64,000 nucleotides of DNA from assembly GCA_943372215.1 (NCBI GenBank), contig CALRXU020000001.1, forward strand, positions 1-64,000, given 5' to 3'. The notes under the pieces were generated by a model. That model was not told where the DNA came from. It ran no database searches and saw nothing but the letters and a program-made list of their open reading frames with translations. Shown in pieces: positions 60,951 to 64,000 of this stretch. The first letter of the stretch is position 1. Each line of letters starts with the position of its first letter. The stretch comes from UBA6183 sp943372215 (GTDB taxonomy: Bacteria; Bacteroidota; Bacteroidia; UKL13-3). Position numbers and translations under genes: made by a program.

Positions 60951-63900
60951 TTACTCTTTAATTACCTGACGGCTAATCACTTCATTGCCAATATGCAAAC
61001 GAACCATATAAGCAGATGACCTTGCATCAAATTTACTATCATCAAGATTCATCAAGTGTTTACCAGCAGTTAACGTGCGTGCACCTTCTGCATAAACCCT
61101 GCGTCCCAACAAGTCATAAACTTCTAATGCAACTTCTTGTGTTTGATTTAATTCAAAAACAACGTTGGTACTGTTGCTAAATGGATTTGGATAGACATTA
61201 AAGTTAACCTTAGCTTCCAATGCATTGTATTTAACACCTACCGTCTTATCTACTTTCACATTGTTATCAGTGAACTGAGCACTGCAACCATTTGAATCAA
61301 TAGCAAGTAACGTTACGGTATATGTGCCTTTCTGAGGGAATACGTTAGTTACAGAAGGAGTAGTTGATGTTCTTTTTGAACCATCACCAAAATCCCATTC
61401 AAATCTAGCAAAGTTTGGATCGCTAGCGGTGAAAGTATATGAAGTTGAATCCGATCCGTAAACCTTGGTGAAAGATACGGTTCTTGCATTGCTAATTGAT
61501 ATTATTTTACTAGAAGTATCACGGCAACCATTTACGTTCACAATTAAGCTTACATTTTTATTACCACCACTGGTGTAGGTATTAACCGGATTAGGACTTA
61601 CAGCAGTGTTTCCATCACCAAACGTCCAAGCGTATGAAGGTGTAACACCAGGAGGAACGATAGACAAGTTGGTGAATTCAATTGCAGTATTTACGCATCC
61701 GTTTCCTACACTAAATTCAGACTTGGCACTTGGTTTAACCGTAATGCGGTTTACCATAGAATCTGAACAACCGTTTACAGTATCCAAAGCAACCAGCTTC
61801 AAGTTGTATTCGCCTGTAGCTCCATATGACTTGGTTGGGTTAAGTGCATTTGATGGTTGAGAGTTATCACCAAAGTTCCATGTAAACCTTACCTTGTCTA
61901 AGCCATTTGCAAAAGTTGAAGTATTGTTCAATGTTAAGTTTTTACCACGGCATGTGTTGTCAACAGTGTAAGTAGCCACTGGTTTGTTAAACACGCTTAT
62001 TACACGAGAAACAGTATCTGTACAACCAAAATTTGAAATAACCTTTAAAGAAGCACGGTAAGTACCGCCTTGAGGATAGTTGTATGCTGGCGAATTAGAG
62101 AAGCCAATATCTCCATTGCCAAATTGCCATTCGCTACCAAAAACGTTAACTCCACCATTTTTACCTGGGTCAATTGTTGACGTATTGTTAAACTGAACTG
62201 CAGCACCAGCACATACATTAGCTGCGGTGAAGTTGGCTTTAGGTTGAGCAAAAACGGTAATTCCCTTTGTAATTGTATCTGTACATCCAGAAGAATTCCT
62301 AACGATTAAGCGAACATTAATTAGCGTGTCACTTCCTGGTAATATCACCGTTGGATCTTTTACCGTAGTGGTTTGACTACCATAATTCCAAGTATAGGTA
62401 ACACCAGGACCTGCTGTACTTCCATTAATAAAGCTTACTGGTACACCTGCACAAGATATGGTTTGTGTGTAAGCAGCCGTTGGTGCTGGAAGTATTGTAA
62501 CCGTGCGACTGAAAGAATCAGACAACGTATAGTTATTTCTTGCAATTAACTTAACGGTATAATTACCAGGAGTACTGTATGATTTATTTGGGCTACCAGC
62601 AAATGAAGTTGTTCCATCACCAAAGTCCCAAGTAGATGTTACAGGGAAAGATGCTGAACTATTGGTGGTTGTATTTGCAAATGGAATACTTTGTCCTTGG
62701 CAGAACGTATCCTTTGCAATAAAGAATCCTACACTAGGTGCGGTACCTACCCTTAAATAACGGCCTACTACTGAATCGCAAGCTTGCGGTAATATCCTTA
62801 AGGTAATATTTAATAAGAGCAACGTATTTGAATCAGCTGGGATACCAGTAACGCGCACTATTGCAGGGGTACTTGGAGTGGCAGGAATGATTGACCATGA
62901 TGAACTTGTTGGCGGTGTTGAAGGTAAAATTCTGTTCATGGTAACGCCTGAAACCAGCCAAGTGGTTCCATAACCTGCATTTGTTGTTCCAGCTGGAGCA
63001 ACAATTTCGTAATCAGCAGAACCACCTAGTTTCACTGCATCTGGGTTAAACAAAGTTCCTGCATTGTACACTCCATTAAACTGAGCACCTTGCTTAACAA
63101 AAGGACCATTCTTAAATGTTCTGAATTGTACAATAACAGTATCATTCATTAAGTTGGCGCAATTTGAGGTTAAGTTTCTGGCAAAAATGCGGATATACGC
63201 AGAATCAGCGGTGTTTAAAAAGCCCGAAACCACCAAGTTGCCATTGTTACCTACAATAGGTGAACCAATAAACCGCTGGGTTAACATGTCCCACATGCTG
63301 TACTCGTATTTGCTATCTGCATTGGCTATGTTCACAGAGATGTTCTTGTTGTAGCAGTTTACAATATTTTTAGGTGTTACAGGCAGGTTAAAGAAGTTAT
63401 CAAACACCACTATACTATCCAAAACAATATTTCCACCACCTCTTGAATAACCTTCTATACCCAATCTAACCGTAAAGCTTTCGTAATCTTGCAAACAAAC
63501 GTCATACACGCGGTATCCAGGCACGGCAAATGAAGGATTCGCCCTAAATATAGTGTAACCTTGTTGTGGAGTTATCCAAGACGAATTAAGATTAAATTGA
63601 AGAGCTGCCACTTTCACCAAAATGGAATCATTTAAATTGGCATTCTCTGCATTTTGTGATACAAACAATCTTAATGTTGGACGTCTAATTCCAGTGAAAT
63701 CAATACAAGGAGATACCAACCTTGACGCAGCACCGCTTGGAGCACTTAAGATGGCAGCCCGAACTCCAGTAGCAGGGGCTAATGCTGGATTTGAACCAGA
63801 ACCATGTGAAGTTAAATTCCATCCTCCAGTACCAGCTATTTGTTGTACTTTCCATCCTGCTCTATTTGGCAAATCAAAACCTTGTATTAAAGGAAACTGT

Positions 63901-64000
63901 GAAGCGTTTAACACAGTGGCTGTATAGCCAAAACCTGAATTCAAGTCAGAGTTTAAGAAGGATCCTACCCTGCCTGCACCATCAATTGAGGTAAAGCGGT
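60951..64000 (-). CDS. Giant multi-PKD T9SS surface protein, N-terminus beyond window
   Basis: At least 1016 residues; the frame is open to the window's end with no start in view. A jelly-roll-like part (RPTLRLFVSQNAENANLN, VLDSIVVFDNFFN) is followed by about seven PKD domains, each ending WDFGDG or a variant (WDFGDGTTSF, WQFGNGDIGF, WNFGDNSQPS, WTFGDGNTAV, WDFGDGSKRT, WNYGSQTTTV). Many have a leading cysteine pattern such as CAGVPVSF and CAGAAVQF. The C-terminal T9SS sorting domain is VYPNPFSNSTNVVFEL to AYMVRLHIG. It is a large adhesin-like or scaffold protein anchored at the cell surface. Confidence 0.85.
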   Translation of the reverse strand, partial: RFTSIDGAGRVGSFLNSDLNSGFGYTATVLNASQFPLIQGFDLPNRAGWKVQQIAGTGGWNLTSHGSGSNPALAPATGVRAAILSAPSGAASRLVSPCIDFTGIRRPTLRLFVSQNAENANLNDSILVKVAALQFNLNSSWITPQQGYTIFRANPSFAVPGYRVYDVCLQDYESFTVRLGIEGYSRGGGNIVLDSIVVFDNFFNLPVTPKNIVNCYNKNISVNIANADSKYEYSMWDMLTQRFIGSPIVGNNGNLVVSGFLNTADSAYIRIFARNLTSNCANLMNDTVIVQFRTFKNGPFVKQGAQFNGVYNAGTLFNPDAVKLGGSADYEIVAPAGTTNAGYGTTWLVSGVTMNRILPSTPPTSSSWSIIPATPSTPAIVRVTGIPADSNTLLLLNITLRILPQACDSVVGRYLRVGTAPSVGFFIAKDTFCQGQSIPFANTTTNSSASFPVTSTWDFGDGTTSFAGSPNKSYSTPGNYTVKLIARNNYTLSDSFSRTVTILPAPTAAYTQTISCAGVPVSFINGSTAGPGVTYTWNYGSQTTTVKDPTVILPGSDTLINVRLIVRNSSGCTDTITKGITVFAQPKANFTAANVCAGAAVQFNNTSTIDPGKNGGVNVFGSEWQFGNGDIGFSNSPAYNYPQGGTYRASLKVISNFGCTDTVSRVISVFNKPVATYTVDNTCRGKNLTLNNTSTFANGLDKVRFTWNFGDNSQPSNALNPTKSYGATGEYNLKLVALDTVNGCSDSMVNRITVKPSAKSEFSVGNGCVNTAIEFTNLSIVPPGVTPSYAWTFGDGNTAVSPNPVNTYTSGGNKNVSLIVNVNGCRDTSSKIISISNARTVSFTKVYGSDSTSYTFTASDPNFARFEWDFGDGSKRTSTTPSVTNVFPQKGTYTVTLLAIDSNGCSAQFTDNNVKVDKTVGVKYNALEAKVNFNVYPNPFSNSTNVVFELNQTQEVALEVYDLLGRRVYAEGARTLTAGKHLMNLDDSKFDARSSAYMVRLHIGNEVISRQVIKE

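Noticed and set aside
1..64000. CRISPR arrays, tRNA and rRNA genes
   Set aside because: No regularly spaced identical repeats and no tRNA or rRNA signatures were seen on reading; a short tRNA could be missed without a scan.

Overview
The window comes from a chromosome of a Bacteroidota bacterium, probably near Chitinophagales or Sphingobacteriales; the genus cannot be fixed from the sequence. The evidence is low G+C, exported proteins with type IX secretion (T9SS) C-terminal sorting domains, Bacteroidota-type promoters (TAnnTTTG at -7), scarce Shine-Dalgarno sequences and Bacteroidota-typical families (DUF4199, YheT, SPFH lipoprotein, GldL-like motifs, OmpA/PD40 proteins).

Layout. 1-2400: accessory block with the tail end of a transposase, then a two-gene cassette (a GATase-like/coiled-coil/PD-(D/E)XK-like protein and a GNAT acetyltransferase). 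2444-5446: orphan phage/eCIS tail-tube protein, DinB, an EreA/ChaN-like exported protein and an L,D-transpeptidase-like lipoprotein. 5497-9968: TetR regulator with two identical operators, then DinB, a frameshifted thiolase, a thioesterase, a DUF2071 protein and a methyltransferase. 10000-18279: housekeeping and envelope genes (peptidyl-prolyl isomerase, UbiA-like membrane protein, recO, PadR plus membrane partner, DUF4349, fabD, pentapeptide protein).

18280-27430 is the main accessory island. It has a 29-bp direct repeat at the 3' end of the pentapeptide gene, a structured non-coding stretch, a STAS-like/HATPase/DUF4325 gene, a complete Gabija anti-phage operon (gajA-gajB), a DUF433/DUF5615 toxin-antitoxin pair, two orphan membrane proteins and a nonsense-broken secreted gene. 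Long degenerate direct repeats separate the units, so the island reads like an array of gene cassettes. An ~88-bp repeat precedes both this island and the accessory block at the left edge.

27576-48589: exported proteins, LemA/TPM cluster, GT9, a LuxR relic, a doubly broken nitroreductase, GT4 and methyltransferase, hpt-adk-obg, YheT, an ArsC-like protein, LysE, DUF4199, LuxR, radical SAM, SPFH and radA. 48811-64000: polyprenyl synthase, OmpA/PD40 protein, GH3, M28 peptidase, pssA-purS, a large subtilisin with T9SS domain, a thioesterase and a giant PKD/T9SS protein that runs off the right edge.

The accessory genes are plausibly phage defence and cargo. The rest is core metabolism, envelope and secreted proteins. 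Several genes are broken by single-base changes, two of them in homopolymers, so sequencing error should be excluded before calling these pseudogenes.
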